Part shown: in pieces, positions 44,194-52,908 of the stretch
Position numbering within the stretch: position 1 is the first letter of the stretch
Layout: every line of letters starts with the position of its first letter
Source: Bacillota bacterium
Lineage (GTDB): Bacteria; Bacillota; Clostridia; Lachnospirales; Lachnospiraceae
Reading direction: 5' to 3'
DNA length: 64,000 nt
Assembly (NCBI GenBank): GCA_023398375.1
Contig: JAEWSH010000072.1
Coordinates: forward strand, 1 to 64,000
Translations under genes and position numbers: made by a program
The notes under the pieces: model-generated
The model's database searches: none
What the model was told of the DNA's origin: nothing
The model's input: the letters and a program-made list of their open reading frames with translations, nothing else

Positions 44194-45405
44194 ATGTTGA
44201 CATTAGAAAAATTTGAAGAAGCTTCTGAAATAGTAAAAAAAGTGACATTGGAAACAAAACTGGTCTATAGTGATTATTTGAGTTCACAAACAGGCAATAA
44301 AGTATATCTGAAACCAGAGAACATGCAATTTACAGGAGCTTATAAGCTCAGAGGCGCTTACTATAAGATTAGTACATTATCTAATGAAGAACGTGCCAAG
44401 GGATTAATTACAGCGTCAGCAGGTAATCATGCACAAGGTGTTGCCTATGCTGCAAAATGTTATGGCGCAAAGGCAATCATCGTAATGCCAACGACTACCC
44501 CGTTAATTAAAGTTAATAGAACGAAAAGCTATGGTGCTGAAGTTGTACTATTCGGAGATGTATATGACGAAGCCTGCACAAAAGCTTATGAATTGGCAGC
44601 GGAGCATGGTTATACATTCATACATCCGTTTGATGACTTGGATGTAGCAACCGGTCAGGGTACGATTGCAATGGAAATCTTTAAAGAATTACCTACTGTT
44701 GATTACATATTAGTGCCAATAGGAGGAGGAGGACTTGCGACTGGTGTTTCCACACTCGCCAAAATGTTGAATCCAAAGATTAAAGTAATTGGTGTGGAAC
44801 CATCAGGTGCAAATTGTATGCAGGAATCTCTAAAAGAGGGAAAAGTGGTTACACTTCCTAATGTGAATACAATTGCTGACGGTACGGCAGTAAAAACACC
44901 GGGAACGAAAACATTTCCCTACATTCAGAAAAATATAGATGATATTCTTACCGTAGAGGATGAGGATCTGGTCGTTGCCTTTCTTGACATGGTTGAAAAT
45001 CATAAGATGGTGGTGGAAAATTCTGGATTGCTTACAGTAGCTGTTTTAAAACAATTGAAGGTAAAAAACAAAAAAGTTGTGTCTATTCTAAGCGGAGGAA
45101 ATATGGATGTCATTACGATGTCATCTGTTGTACAACAGGGATTGATAAAAAGAGACAGAATCTTTACAGTATCAGTATTATTGCCGGATAAACCTGGTGA
45201 ACTGAGCCGCGTTGCAGATATCATTGCAAAAGAGAACGGTAATGTTATCAAATTGGAACACAATCAATTCATATCAATTAATAGGAACGCAGCCGTAGAA
45301 CTTCGAATAACTCTGGAAGCTTTTGGAACAATCCATAAAGAACAGATCATGGATGCATTAAATAAAAAGGAATACCATCCAAGATTGGTAAGAACAAATA
45401 TTTAA
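44194..45405 (+). CDS. ilvA: Threonine ammonia-lyase
   Basis: The 403-residue PLP enzyme turns threonine into 2-oxobutanoate, the first step toward isoleucine. PLP lysine is in FTGAYKLRGAYYK; SAGNHAQGVAYAA and PIGGGGLATG bind substrate and phosphate. A C-terminal ACT-type domain (about 330-403; VSVLLPDKPGELSRVADII) may bind an effector. The upstream Ile T-box supports a biosynthetic role over degradation (tdcB-like form). GGAGAAAG is before the ATG. Confidence 0.93.
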   Translation: MLTLEKFEEASEIVKKVTLETKLVYSDYLSSQTGNKVYLKPENMQFTGAYKLRGAYYKISTLSNEERAKGLITASAGNHAQGVAYAAKCYGAKAIIVMPTTTPLIKVNRTKSYGAEVVLFGDVYDEACTKAYELAAEHGYTFIHPFDDLDVATGQGTIAMEIFKELPTVDYILVPIGGGGLATGVSTLAKMLNPKIKVIGVEPSGANCMQESLKEGKVVTLPNVNTIADGTAVKTPGTKTFPYIQKNIDDILTVEDEDLVVAFLDMVENHKMVVENSGLLTVAVLKQLKVKNKKVVSILSGGNMDVITMSSVVQQGLIKRDRIFTVSVLLPDKPGELSRVADIIAKENGNVIKLEHNQFISINRNAAVELRITLEAFGTIHKEQIMDALNKKEYHPRLVRTNI

Positions 45406-45452
45406 CGATTTTTCTGCTTTCTTATGGGAGGACTGGGAAAGGTGGTCACTGA

Positions 45453-46319
45453 ATGGAAAGGAAACTATTAAAGAGAAGGATTTTTAAACTGATAGCGATT
45501 GCACTAGCTTCTATTGTATATGGGATAGGCGTTGGCATGTTTCTGGATCCTAATAATCTGGCACCAGGTGGTTTTACCGGAATAGCGATTATCATAAACC
45601 ACTATTTTCCCGTATCTGTAGGTACTTTGTTTTTAATTTTGAATATTCCTGTTATGATACTGGCAGTCTACAAGTTTGGCGGAAAATTTATATTGTCAAC
45701 GGCATATGCAGTTCTTATGGTTTCTTTAAGTACCAATTTTTTTTCAAAGTTTGGCGCAGCAACGACAGATCCGCTGCTAGCGGCTATCGCCGGTGCAGTA
45801 TTGCTATCCATTGGAATTGGTATTATATTTAAGGAAGGTGCTACGACCGGCGGGTCAGATATCATTGTAAAATGTTTGAGGATACGTTTTAAACATATTA
45901 AGACAGGAGTATTATTTTTATCCATTGACGCATTGGTAGTAGCAGCTTCGGCTATCGCATTTGAAGATCTGGATACTGCGTTGTATGCTGGCATCGCTTT
46001 GGTTATATCCTCTATTGTGATGGATATGGTCTTATATGGTATGGACGAAGCAAAACTAATTTATATTATCAGTGAAAAACCGGATATTATTGCAGTGAGA
46101 ATCATGCAGGAACTTGATATAGGAGCGACTTTTATTGAAGGCCGGGGAGCTTATAGCAACACGAACAAGCAGGTCATTATGAGCGTAATAAAAAAGCAGA
46201 CGGCACCGCAGCTGGAAGAGATTGTTAAGCAAGAAGACCCGGCTGCTTTCATGATTGTTACCAAGGCCACAGAGATTTATGGAGAAGGATATAAGAGTAT
46301 TTTTTCCGAGAAAATATAG
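45453..46319 (+). CDS. YitT-family membrane protein
   Basis: The 288-residue product has five or six membrane helices (LIAIALASIVYGIGVGMFLDPNNLAPGG at the start, GATTGGSDI in the loop) and a C-terminal DUF2179 domain (GATFIEGRGAYSNTNKQVIMSVI). The family is widespread in Firmicutes and its function is not known. It follows ilvA by 47 bases and may share its T-box-controlled transcript, which would tie it to isoleucine shortage. That is inference. Confidence 0.88.
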   Translation: MERKLLKRRIFKLIAIALASIVYGIGVGMFLDPNNLAPGGFTGIAIIINHYFPVSVGTLFLILNIPVMILAVYKFGGKFILSTAYAVLMVSLSTNFFSKFGAATTDPLLAAIAGAVLLSIGIGIIFKEGATTGGSDIIVKCLRIRFKHIKTGVLFLSIDALVVAASAIAFEDLDTALYAGIALVISSIVMDMVLYGMDEAKLIYIISEKPDIIAVRIMQELDIGATFIEGRGAYSNTNKQVIMSVIKKQTAPQLEEIVKQEDPAAFMIVTKATEIYGEGYKSIFSEKI

Positions 46320-46353
46320 CGAACAAGTTAGCATTAGAAGAACGATAATTCGG

Positions 46354-46448
46354 CTGCTATTCAGCCTTACGGCTTCATAGCAACAGTTATGCACAGAAAT
46401 TATGCATTCCGCACAATTTCCCGTGTGTCAAGAAAAAATACTTGACAC
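46354..46448 (+). repeat. Nested inverted repeats before ylxM
   Basis: TGCTAT (46355-46360) with ATAGCA (46377-46382) encloses AGCC (46363-46366) with GGCT (46371-46374). A second perfect hairpin, GTGTCAAG (46425-46432) with CTTGACAC (46441-46448), overlaps the -35 box of the ylxM promoter. No T tract follows either, so these do not look like terminators. Confidence 0.6.
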
Positions 46449-46470
46449 CTTACTGCACATGTTGTAAGAT
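46442..46470 (+). promoter_or_regulatory. ylxM-ffh promoter
   Basis: TTGACA (46442-46447), 17-base spacer, TAAGAT (46465-46470). The -35 box lies in the right arm of a perfect inverted repeat. Confidence 0.75.
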
Positions 46471-46524
46471 AAGCAAAGTGCTGATGTTGATCTCTCATGG
46501 CATTGGTTATAAATGGGTGATGAT

Positions 46525-46863
46525 ATGGAAAAAATTGTTGAACAGGGTTTGCTGTATGATTTTTATGGTGAATTACTGACAGAGCATCAAAAGAAGGTAT
46601 ATAAAGAGTCAGTTTATAATGACATGTCTTTAAGCGAAATCGCAGATGGTATAGGTATTAGCAGGCAAGGAGTTCATGATCTGATTAGGAGATGTGACAA
46701 GATTCTGTATGATTATGAGAGCAAATTACATTTGGTAGAAAAATTTTCCAAGATCAAGATAAGTATTCAGGAAATTAATCGGATCTCTGAAGATGCAATT
46801 ACTGAAAATACAGAAATCCAGAGGATAAAAAAACTATCTAATGAAATATTAGAGGAGCTATAA
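46525..46863 (+). CDS. ylxM: YlxM family SRP-associated DNA-binding-like protein
   Basis: The product of 112 residues has a sigma-70 region 4-type helix-turn-helix (LTEHQKKVYKESVYNDMSL...EIADGIGISRQGVHDLIRR). YlxM is always found before ffh and helps the signal recognition particle pathway in Firmicutes. ATG 46525 is preferred over 46513 because of GGTGATG spacing. ffh starts four bases after the stop. Confidence 0.92.
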   Translation: MEKIVEQGLLYDFYGELLTEHQKKVYKESVYNDMSLSEIADGIGISRQGVHDLIRRCDKILYDYESKLHLVEKFSKIKISIQEINRISEDAITENTEIQRIKKLSNEILEEL

Positions 46864-46866
46864 TAA

Positions 46867-48228
46867 ATGGCATTTGAAAGTTTAACGGACAAATTACAGA
46901 ATGTGTTCAAAAATTTAAAAAGCAAGGGCCGTTTAACGCAGGAAGATGTCAAGGCAGCCTTGAAAGAAGTAAAGATGGCTTTGTTGGAGGCCGATGTCAA
47001 TTTTAAGGTGGTAAAACAATTTATAAAATCAGTGGAAGAGAGAGCTGTTGGAGCTGATGTTATGAATGGTCTGAATCCGGGACAAATGGTCATCAAGATT
47101 GTAAATGAAGAAATGGTAGCCTTGATGGGGTCGGAGACGACAGAATTACAGATGCAGCCCGGAAAAGCAATCACTGTCATTATGATGTGTGGTCTGCAGG
47201 GTGCAGGTAAGACGACAACTACCGCCAAGATTGCGGGTAAGCTTAAATTAAAAGGTAAGAAAAGTCTGTTAGTAGCATGTGATATCTATAGGCCGGCTGC
47301 AATAAAGCAGTTGCAGGTGAACGCAGAAAAGCAGGATGTAGATGTATTCTCGATGGGCGATAAACAAAGACCAGTGGATATTGCAAAGGCAGCAATCGAG
47401 CATGCGGGTAAAAATGGACATAATGTAGTAATTTTGGATACGGCAGGCCGATTGCAGATTGATGAAGCAATGATGGCAGAACTTCAGGAAATAAAAGAAA
47501 GCGTTGCTGTTCATCAGACACTATTGGTAGTGGATGCTATGACCGGGCAGGAAGCTGTTAACATTGCAAAGGAGTTTGATGCTAAAATTGGTTTAGACGG
47601 CGTTGTATTGACCAAGATGGATGGGGATACAAGAGGTGGTGCTGCATTATCTGTAAAAGCAGTGACAGGAAAGCCGATCATATATGTTGGTATGGGAGAG
47701 AAACTTTCCGATCTGGAACAGTTCTATCCAGATAGAATGGCTGGCAGAATCCTTGGAATGGGTGATGTGTTAAGTCTGATTGAAAAAGTCCAGGTTGATA
47801 TTGACGAGGACAAAGAGAAACAGATGGCAGCCAAAATGAAAAAAGGTAAATTTGATTTTGAGGATTACCTGGAATCAATGAACCAGATGAAGAAAATGGG
47901 TGGTCTTTCCTCAATACTAGGCATGATGCCGGGTATGGGAGCTAAGATGGGCGATATAGAATCCATGGTAGATGATAAGCAGCTTGCAAGAATGGAAGCA
48001 ATTGTATTATCAATGACACCGGATGAGAGGCAGAATCCAAAACTTCTGAATCCGAGAAGAAAGCATCGGATCGCTAAGGGTGCAGGGGTAGATATTAGTG
48101 TAGTAAACAGGTTCATCAAACAATTTGAACAATCTCAGAAGATGATGAAACAGCTCCCAGGCATGATGGGTGGAATTGGTAAAAAGGGTAGAGGCGGCTT
48201 CCCAGGGGGCTTTAAATTACCTTTTTAA
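46867..48228 (+). CDS. ffh: Signal recognition particle protein Ffh
   Basis: The 453-residue GTPase has N domain (1-90), G1 GLQGAGKTTTTAKIAGKL, DIYRPAAIKQL, DTAGRLQIDE, TKMDGDTRGG and a methionine-rich M domain (about 300-450; LGMMPGMGAKMG, KMMKQLPGMMGGIGKKG). It binds signal peptides and 4.5S/6S SRP RNA and brings ribosomes to FtsY. Length normal. Next is rpsP. Confidence 0.97.
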   Translation: MAFESLTDKLQNVFKNLKSKGRLTQEDVKAALKEVKMALLEADVNFKVVKQFIKSVEERAVGADVMNGLNPGQMVIKIVNEEMVALMGSETTELQMQPGKAITVIMMCGLQGAGKTTTTAKIAGKLKLKGKKSLLVACDIYRPAAIKQLQVNAEKQDVDVFSMGDKQRPVDIAKAAIEHAGKNGHNVVILDTAGRLQIDEAMMAELQEIKESVAVHQTLLVVDAMTGQEAVNIAKEFDAKIGLDGVVLTKMDGDTRGGAALSVKAVTGKPIIYVGMGEKLSDLEQFYPDRMAGRILGMGDVLSLIEKVQVDIDEDKEKQMAAKMKKGKFDFEDYLESMNQMKKMGGLSSILGMMPGMGAKMGDIESMVDDKQLARMEAIVLSMTPDERQNPKLLNPRRKHRIAKGAGVDISVVNRFIKQFEQSQKMMKQLPGMMGGIGKKGRGGFPGGFKLPF

Positions 48229-48274
48229 TAGATTAAAAATAAGAAAGCAAGCTGAATAAGCGGAGGTGAAAAAC

Positions 48275-48520
48275 ATGGCAGTTAAAATTAGATTAAGAAG
48301 AATGGGTCAAAAGAAAGCTCCTTTTTATAGAATCGTAGTAGCAGATTCCAATTCTCCAAGAGATGGAAAATTCATCGAAGAAATCGGAACATATGATCCT
48401 AACACAGATCCAAGCACATTTAAAGTTGATGCCGAATTGGCTAAGAAATGGTTATCAAACGGTGCACAACCAACAGAAGTTGTTGGCAAGATCTTAAAAG
48501 CAGCAGGAATTGAAAAATAG
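48275..48520 (+). CDS. rpsP: 30S ribosomal protein S16
   Basis: The 81-residue protein starts MAVKIRLRRMGQKKAPFYRI and contains VADSNSPRDGKFIEEIGTY, as in S16. GGAGGTG lies seven bases before ATG 48275, so the earlier ATG at 48266 is rejected. It helps assemble the body of the small subunit. Confidence 0.97.
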   Translation: MAVKIRLRRMGQKKAPFYRIVVADSNSPRDGKFIEEIGTYDPNTDPSTFKVDAELAKKWLSNGAQPTEVVGKILKAAGIEK

Positions 48521-48552
48521 GAACTTGTTGACGCTTTTTTTGGAGGTGGATT

Positions 48553-48780
48553 ATGAAAGAATTAGTAGAAGTTATTGCAAAAGCACTTGTTGATAATCCG
48601 GATGAAGTTGTTGTGACAGAAAAGGAAAACGGTAAAAATGTTACGGTAGAACTTCATGTTGCAGCGTCTGATATGGGAAAAGTAATCGGAAAACAAGGCA
48701 GAATTGCAAAGGCAATCCGCTCTGTTGTGAAGGCAGCATCATCCAAAGACAATAAGAAAGTAGATGTAGAAATCATCTGA
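48553..48780 (+). CDS. khpA: KH-domain RNA-binding protein KhpA
   Basis: The 75-residue protein is a single KH domain with the RNA-binding GKQG turn in VIGKQGRIAKAIRSVVKA. KhpA (YlqC) works with KhpB as a small-RNA-binding regulator in Firmicutes. It is 32 bases after rpsP with GGAGGTGG before the ATG. Confidence 0.93.
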   Translation: MKELVEVIAKALVDNPDEVVVTEKENGKNVTVELHVAASDMGKVIGKQGRIAKAIRSVVKAASSKDNKKVDVEII

Positions 48781-48785
48781 TGAAT

Positions 48786-48820
48786 AGGGGGCGCTCATTT
48801 GAGTAGTCCCTTTTCTTTTA
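48786..48820 (+). terminator. Weak terminator after khpA
   Basis: GGGGGCGCTC...GAGTAGTCCC forms an imperfect stem with ATTT loop, then TTTTCTTTT. Read-through into rimM is likely. Confidence 0.5.
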
Positions 48821-48962
48821 TGCGAGTAATGAGGAAAATGCTCTGCCAGTAGAATCATTTGACGAATACCGCGATAACGAGAGAAACTCTAAAAGCGTGT
48901 TGCTACTCGTTTTTGGATATATAAATATCTTTGCAAAGAATATATGAGAAAGAGGATATGGA

Positions 48963-49472
48963 ATGGAAGAGTTGTTACAAGTGGGAGTGATATCTTCAAC
49001 GCATGGAATCAAGGGTGAAGTGAAAGTATTTCCAACAACAGATGACCCGAATAGATTCAAAGAATTAAAAGAAATAATATTAGATACAGGAAAAGAACAG
49101 ATAACTTTAAAAATTGAGGGTGTCAAATTTTTTAAACAACTTGTGATTCTCAAGTTTAAGGATATTGATAACATAAATGAGATAGAAAAATATAAAGGAA
49201 AGAGCCTTTTTGTAACAAGAGAAAATGCGGTTCCTTTAAAGGAAAATGAATATTTCATTGCAGATCTGATTGATCTTACGATAATAGATGAAGAGGACAA
49301 AGAATTTGGGGTTTTAAAGGATGTTCTGCAAACTGGTGCAAATGATGTCTATGTGGTGGAAATAAAATCGGGTGGAGAAGTATTGATACCGGCGATTAAA
49401 GATTGTATCCTCAATGTCGACCTTGATAAGAAAACGATGAAAATACATTTACTGGAAGGTTTATTGGATTAA
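48963..49472 (+). CDS. rimM: 16S rRNA processing protein RimM
   Basis: The 169-residue protein has a RimM N-terminal barrel (VGVISSTHGIKGEVKVFPTT) and a PRC-barrel C-terminal part (YFIADLIDLTIIDEEDKEFG...IPAIKDCILNVDL). It assists 30S head assembly around S19. The gene is 182 bases after khpA and 18 before trmD. Confidence 0.95.
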   Translation: MEELLQVGVISSTHGIKGEVKVFPTTDDPNRFKELKEIILDTGKEQITLKIEGVKFFKQLVILKFKDIDNINEIEKYKGKSLFVTRENAVPLKENEYFIADLIDLTIIDEEDKEFGVLKDVLQTGANDVYVVEIKSGGEVLIPAIKDCILNVDLDKKTMKIHLLEGLLD

Positions 49473-49490
49473 AGAACGGAGATCGATAGA

Positions 49491-50204
49491 ATGAATTTTC
49501 ATATTTTAACATTGTTTCCAGAGATGGTTATAAATGGGTTGAACACGAGTATTATTGGACGTGCAATAGAAAAAGGTTGTTTGCAGATGGAAGCAGTCAA
49601 TATCAGAGACTATACGACCAATAAGCACAAAAAAGTAGATGATTATCCATATGGGGGCGGTGCAGGTATGCTGATGCAGGCGCAGCCCGTGTATGATGCC
49701 TACCTGTCTGTTATGGAACATATGAAATCTAATAAGAAGCCGCGAGTTATTTATGTAACGCCCCAGGGAACTACATTCAATCAATGCATGGCCAGAGAAT
49801 TTGCGCAAGAAGAGGATTTGATTTTTTTATGTGGTCACTATGAAGGCATTGATGACAGGGTATTAGAGGAAATTGTAACGGATTATGTGTCAATAGGCGA
49901 TTATGTATTAACTGGCGGAGAATTACCGGCAATGGTAATGATTGATACAATATCAAGATTGCTGCCCGGTGTATTGAGCAATGAAGAATCGGCTGAAATC
50001 GAATCTTTTTCGGGAGATTTGTTAGAGTATCCGCAGTATTCAAGACCAGAGGAATGGAATGGCAAAAAGATTCCAGAAGTTCTATTGTCAGGACACCATG
50101 CAAATATTGCAAAATGGCGCCTGGAACAGTCGGTCTTAAGAACCCAGAAAAGGAGACCTGATCTTTACGAAAAGTATCTGAAAAATTTGGAAAACAGTAA
50201 GTAA
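49491..50204 (+). CDS. trmD: tRNA (guanine-N1-)-methyltransferase
   Basis: The 237-residue SPOUT-fold enzyme makes m1G37 in tRNAs. The trefoil-knot SAM site is YVTPQGTTFNQCMAREFA, LCGHYEGIDDRV and SIGDYVLTGGELPAMVMIDTI (here given in parts). It acts as a dimer in the cytoplasm. It is placed between rimM and rplS, the standard order. ACGGAGAT precedes the ATG. Confidence 0.96.
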   Translation: MNFHILTLFPEMVINGLNTSIIGRAIEKGCLQMEAVNIRDYTTNKHKKVDDYPYGGGAGMLMQAQPVYDAYLSVMEHMKSNKKPRVIYVTPQGTTFNQCMAREFAQEEDLIFLCGHYEGIDDRVLEEIVTDYVSIGDYVLTGGELPAMVMIDTISRLLPGVLSNEESAEIESFSGDLLEYPQYSRPEEWNGKKIPEVLLSGHHANIAKWRLEQSVLRTQKRRPDLYEKYLKNLENSK

Positions 50205-50229
50205 TCGGGGAAAATATTCTAGAAAATGC

Positions 50230-50258
50230 TTGCATTTATGGAGTGATTATGGTATCGT
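50230..50258 (+). promoter_or_regulatory. Possible rplS promoter
   Basis: TTGCAT (50230-50235), 17-base spacer, TATCGT (50253-50258), placed just before the L19 leader. Confidence 0.5.
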
Positions 50259-50317
50259 ATTAACGTTGCGAGAAAGAGATGGTCCGCTGGTACACAATGT
50301 ATTAAGAACGTCCAAGA
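50258..50317 (+). ncRNA. Probable L19 ribosomal protein leader
   Basis: AACGTT pairs loosely with AACGTC, and GATGGTCCGCTGG and AAGAACGTCCAAGAG in between and after are features I recall from the Firmicute L19 leader. It lies right before the rplS ribosome site, so L19 could feed back on its own expression. A covariance-model search would be decisive. Confidence 0.5.
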
Positions 50318-50334
50318 GTATAAGGAGATAAAAA

Positions 50335-50682
50335 ATGAACGAAATTATTAGAGAAATTGAAGCTGAACAATTAAAAGAAACAATATCTGAATTTAATGTA
50401 GGTGATACTGTTAAAGTTTATGGTAAGATTAAAGAAGGCAGCCGCGAAAGAATCCAGATTTTTGAAGGAACTGTATTAAAGAAACAAGGTGGAAGCAACA
50501 GAGCTACTTTTACAGTAAGAAAATCTTCAAATGGTATCGGTGTTGAAAAAACATGGCCGTTGCATTCTCCAAACGTAGAAAAAATTGAAGTTATTAGAAA
50601 AGGTAAAGTAAGAAGAGCAAAACTTAACTACTTAAGAGATAGAGTTGGTAAGAAAGCTAAAGTCAAAGAATTGGTAAAATAA
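50335..50682 (+). CDS. rplS: 50S ribosomal protein L19
   Basis: The 115-residue protein has FNVGDTVKVYGKIKEGSRERIQ, FEGTVLKKQGGSN and KKAKVKELVK at the end. L19 sits at the subunit interface. AAGGAG lies seven bases before the ATG. It is followed by a terminator. Confidence 0.97.
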   Translation: MNEIIREIEAEQLKETISEFNVGDTVKVYGKIKEGSRERIQIFEGTVLKKQGGSNRATFTVRKSSNGIGVEKTWPLHSPNVEKIEVIRKGKVRRAKLNYLRDRVGKKAKVKELVK

Positions 50683-50703
50683 TTTGAGATAATATAGAGA
50701 TTT

Positions 50704-50741
50704 AAGGGGCAAGTACTTTAGAGTACCGTGTCCCTTTTTTT
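50704..50741 (+). terminator. rplS terminator
   Basis: AAGGGGCAAGTACT (50704-50717), TTAG, AGTACCGTGTCCCTT, then T residues; long stem with minor mismatches. Confidence 0.85.
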
Positions 50742-50781
50742 ACTTAGCAGGGATGACAATTGTATCCTTTTACGCTATACT

Positions 50782-50830
50782 GTTTCTAGTATATCGTTCA
50801 CAAATAAACCGTAACGATATACTAGTAAAC
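50782..50830 (+). repeat. Long inverted repeat before the first lepB
   Basis: CTAGTATATCGTT (50786-50798) is perfectly complementary to AACGATATACTAG (50813-50825), with GTTT/AAAC extending it past a one-base bulge and a 14-base loop. It ends four bases before the lepB ATG, where no good ribosome site is visible, so it may control translation. Confidence 0.8.
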
Positions 50831-50834
50831 GGAA

Positions 50835-51440
50835 ATGAAAGTGACGAAAAGAAAAATGCTGAGAAAACAAAAGGGATTAAGTTTTTATAAGAAAAAAAGA
50901 AAGCTAAATAGTTCTACTGTAAAAGAAGTATTTCATATAGCATTTTGTATTGCTGTCTCAATATTTTTGGCATTTGTCAGTGTATATGCGTTTGGATTGA
51001 AGACAAGTGTGATAGGGGTTTCTATGGAGCCTAATTTATATAACGGACAGGAAATATTAATCAATCGATTCGTTTACCAAGTCTCATCGCCTAAGAGAGG
51101 GGACATTATTGTCTTTCTTCCTAATGGTAATCGTAATACACATTTTTATGTGAAAAGAGTCATTGCATTACCGGGAGAAACAGTACAAATTAAAGAGGGA
51201 AAAATCTATGTCGATGACGTCTTGCAAGATAATATTACATATGACAAGATTGCTGATCCCGGAATTGCAGAAAATCCACTGCATTTGGATGTGGATGAAT
51301 TTTTTGTACTTGGAGATAATGTAAACAGCAGCGAAGACAGCCGGTCGGGAAATATTGCAGGTATTAAAAAAGAGACCATATTAGGAAAAGCCTGGTTCAA
51401 GATGGCATCAGGTGACAGCGGTCTTGGATTGATAAAATAG
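50835..51440 (+). CDS. lepB: Signal peptidase I (first copy)
   Basis: The 201-residue membrane protease has a basic cytoplasmic N-terminal tail (1-36, many Lys/Arg), one membrane helix (about 37-57; VFHIAFCIAVSIFLAFVSVYAF), GVSMEPNLYNGQ with the catalytic Ser and YVKRVIALPGETV with the catalytic Lys, then LGDNVNSSEDSR. It cleaves signal peptides of secreted proteins. The long hairpin just upstream is odd. rbgA follows. Confidence 0.92.
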   Translation: MKVTKRKMLRKQKGLSFYKKKRKLNSSTVKEVFHIAFCIAVSIFLAFVSVYAFGLKTSVIGVSMEPNLYNGQEILINRFVYQVSSPKRGDIIVFLPNGNRNTHFYVKRVIALPGETVQIKEGKIYVDDVLQDNITYDKIADPGIAENPLHLDVDEFFVLGDNVNSSEDSRSGNIAGIKKETILGKAWFKMASGDSGLGLIK

Positions 51441-51474
51441 AAGATTAAAAAAATAGGATAAGAGAGAATAAAGT

Positions 51475-52320
51475 ATGAATTATCAGTGGTATCCAGGTCA
51501 TATGACAAAAGCGAAAAGAATGATGGAAGAGAATATTAAGCTGGTCGATTTAATCATTGAATTGGTTGATGCCAGAATTCCCCTTAGCAGTCGTAACCCA
51601 GATATAGACCAATTAGGAAAGCACAAATCACGCATCATAATTTTGAATAAAGCAGATCTAGCTGATAGTAAGTATAATAAGCAATGGATAGAATTTTTCA
51701 AAGAAAAGGGATATCATGTTGTTGAAATGAATGCGAAATCGGGAAGTGGTATTAAATCTATTCAGGGAGTTGTACAGGAAGCTTGTAAAGAAAAAATAGA
51801 ACGGGATAGAAAAAGAGGGATTTTGAACCGACCGGTACGTGCTATGGTAGTGGGAATACCTAATGTAGGAAAATCTACATTTATTAATGCATTTGCGGGA
51901 AAAGCATGTACGAAGACCGGAAATAAGCCAGGTGTGACAAAAGGAAAACAATGGATTCGTCTGAACCGCATGCTTGAATTGCTAGACACGCCTGGAATTT
52001 TATGGCCTCGGTTTGAAGATCAGAAAGTCGGTATGAAGCTGGCATTTATTGGTTCTATGAATGACGAAATATTGCACATTGATGAATTGGCAATTGATTT
52101 AATTAAATTCTTACAGTTAAATTATCCAGTTTTGTTAAAAGAACGTTTTGATATAGATAGAAATATAACAGATGCTTTTTTGATTTTACAGGATATTGCT
52201 GTAAAGAGGCATTGTTATATGCGTGGACAGGAGCTTGATACCATGAAAGCTTCCGCTATTCTGATAGATGAATTTAGATCTGGAAAGTTAGGGAAAATCA
52301 CACTGGAATTTCCGGAATAG
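51475..52320 (+). CDS. rbgA: Ribosome biogenesis GTPase RbgA
   Basis: The 281-residue circularly permuted GTPase has the order G4 ILNKADLA, G5, G1 GIPNVGKST, G3 DTPG, and starts MNYQWYPGHMTKAKR, typical of RbgA/YlqF. It is needed for late 50S maturation. The C-terminal helical domain follows. It lies between two lepB genes, as in some Firmicutes. Confidence 0.95.
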   Translation: MNYQWYPGHMTKAKRMMEENIKLVDLIIELVDARIPLSSRNPDIDQLGKHKSRIIILNKADLADSKYNKQWIEFFKEKGYHVVEMNAKSGSGIKSIQGVVQEACKEKIERDRKRGILNRPVRAMVVGIPNVGKSTFINAFAGKACTKTGNKPGVTKGKQWIRLNRMLELLDTPGILWPRFEDQKVGMKLAFIGSMNDEILHIDELAIDLIKFLQLNYPVLLKERFDIDRNITDAFLILQDIAVKRHCYMRGQELDTMKASAILIDEFRSGKLGKITLEFPE

Positions 52321-52353
52321 AAACAGATTATATTTGTGATGGGAGATAAGAAA

Positions 52354-52893
52354 ATGAAATCAGTTATAAAAGAAATATTAAGCACAAGCCTTTATTTATT
52401 AGTGGTATTGTGTCTTACATATTTGGTTATAACATTTGTAGGTCAGAGAACACAAGTAATTGGAAGCAGCATGGAAACAACTTTAAGTGACGGAGACAAT
52501 CTGATTGTAGATAAGATTACCTATCGCCTAACAGAACCAAAGAGATTCGATATTATTGTTTTTCCATTTCAGTATGCAGATAAAACTTATTATATCAAAC
52601 GTATTATAGGTATGCCTGGAGAAACGGTCCAGATTGATGAGGAAGGACATATTTTCATTAATGGAGCGATATTAGATGAAACATACGGAAGAGAGATTAT
52701 TCAGAATCCTGGCAGGGCATCAGAACCGATAACGCTTTCAGAAGATGAATATTTTGTACTGGGTGATAATCGCAACAATAGTTCGGATAGCAGAGATCCA
52801 AGCGTAGCCAATATTAAAAGAGAAGATATTATTGGCCGTGCTTTTATCAGAATCTGGCCAGTCAGTAAATTTGGAATATTAAAACATCAATAG
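52354..52893 (+). CDS. lepB: Signal peptidase I (second copy)
   Basis: The 179-residue product has one N-terminal membrane helix (LYLLVVLCLTYLVITFV), VIGSSMETTLSDGD with the catalytic Ser, YYIKRIIGMPGETV with the catalytic Lys and LGDNRNNSSDSR. ATG 52354 has GGGAG eight bases upstream; an earlier ATG at 52339 lacks one. It has a short cytoplasmic end, unlike the first copy, so the two may have different substrates or timing. Confidence 0.92.
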   Translation: MKSVIKEILSTSLYLLVVLCLTYLVITFVGQRTQVIGSSMETTLSDGDNLIVDKITYRLTEPKRFDIIVFPFQYADKTYYIKRIIGMPGETVQIDEEGHIFINGAILDETYGREIIQNPGRASEPITLSEDEYFVLGDNRNNSSDSRDPSVANIKREDIIGRAFIRIWPVSKFGILKHQ

Positions 52894-52908
52894 AAGAAAA
52901 GAGTACAG

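Noticed and set aside
46354..46384. Terminator after the YitT gene
   Set aside because: The stem has mismatches and no T tract follows; kept as an inverted repeat only.
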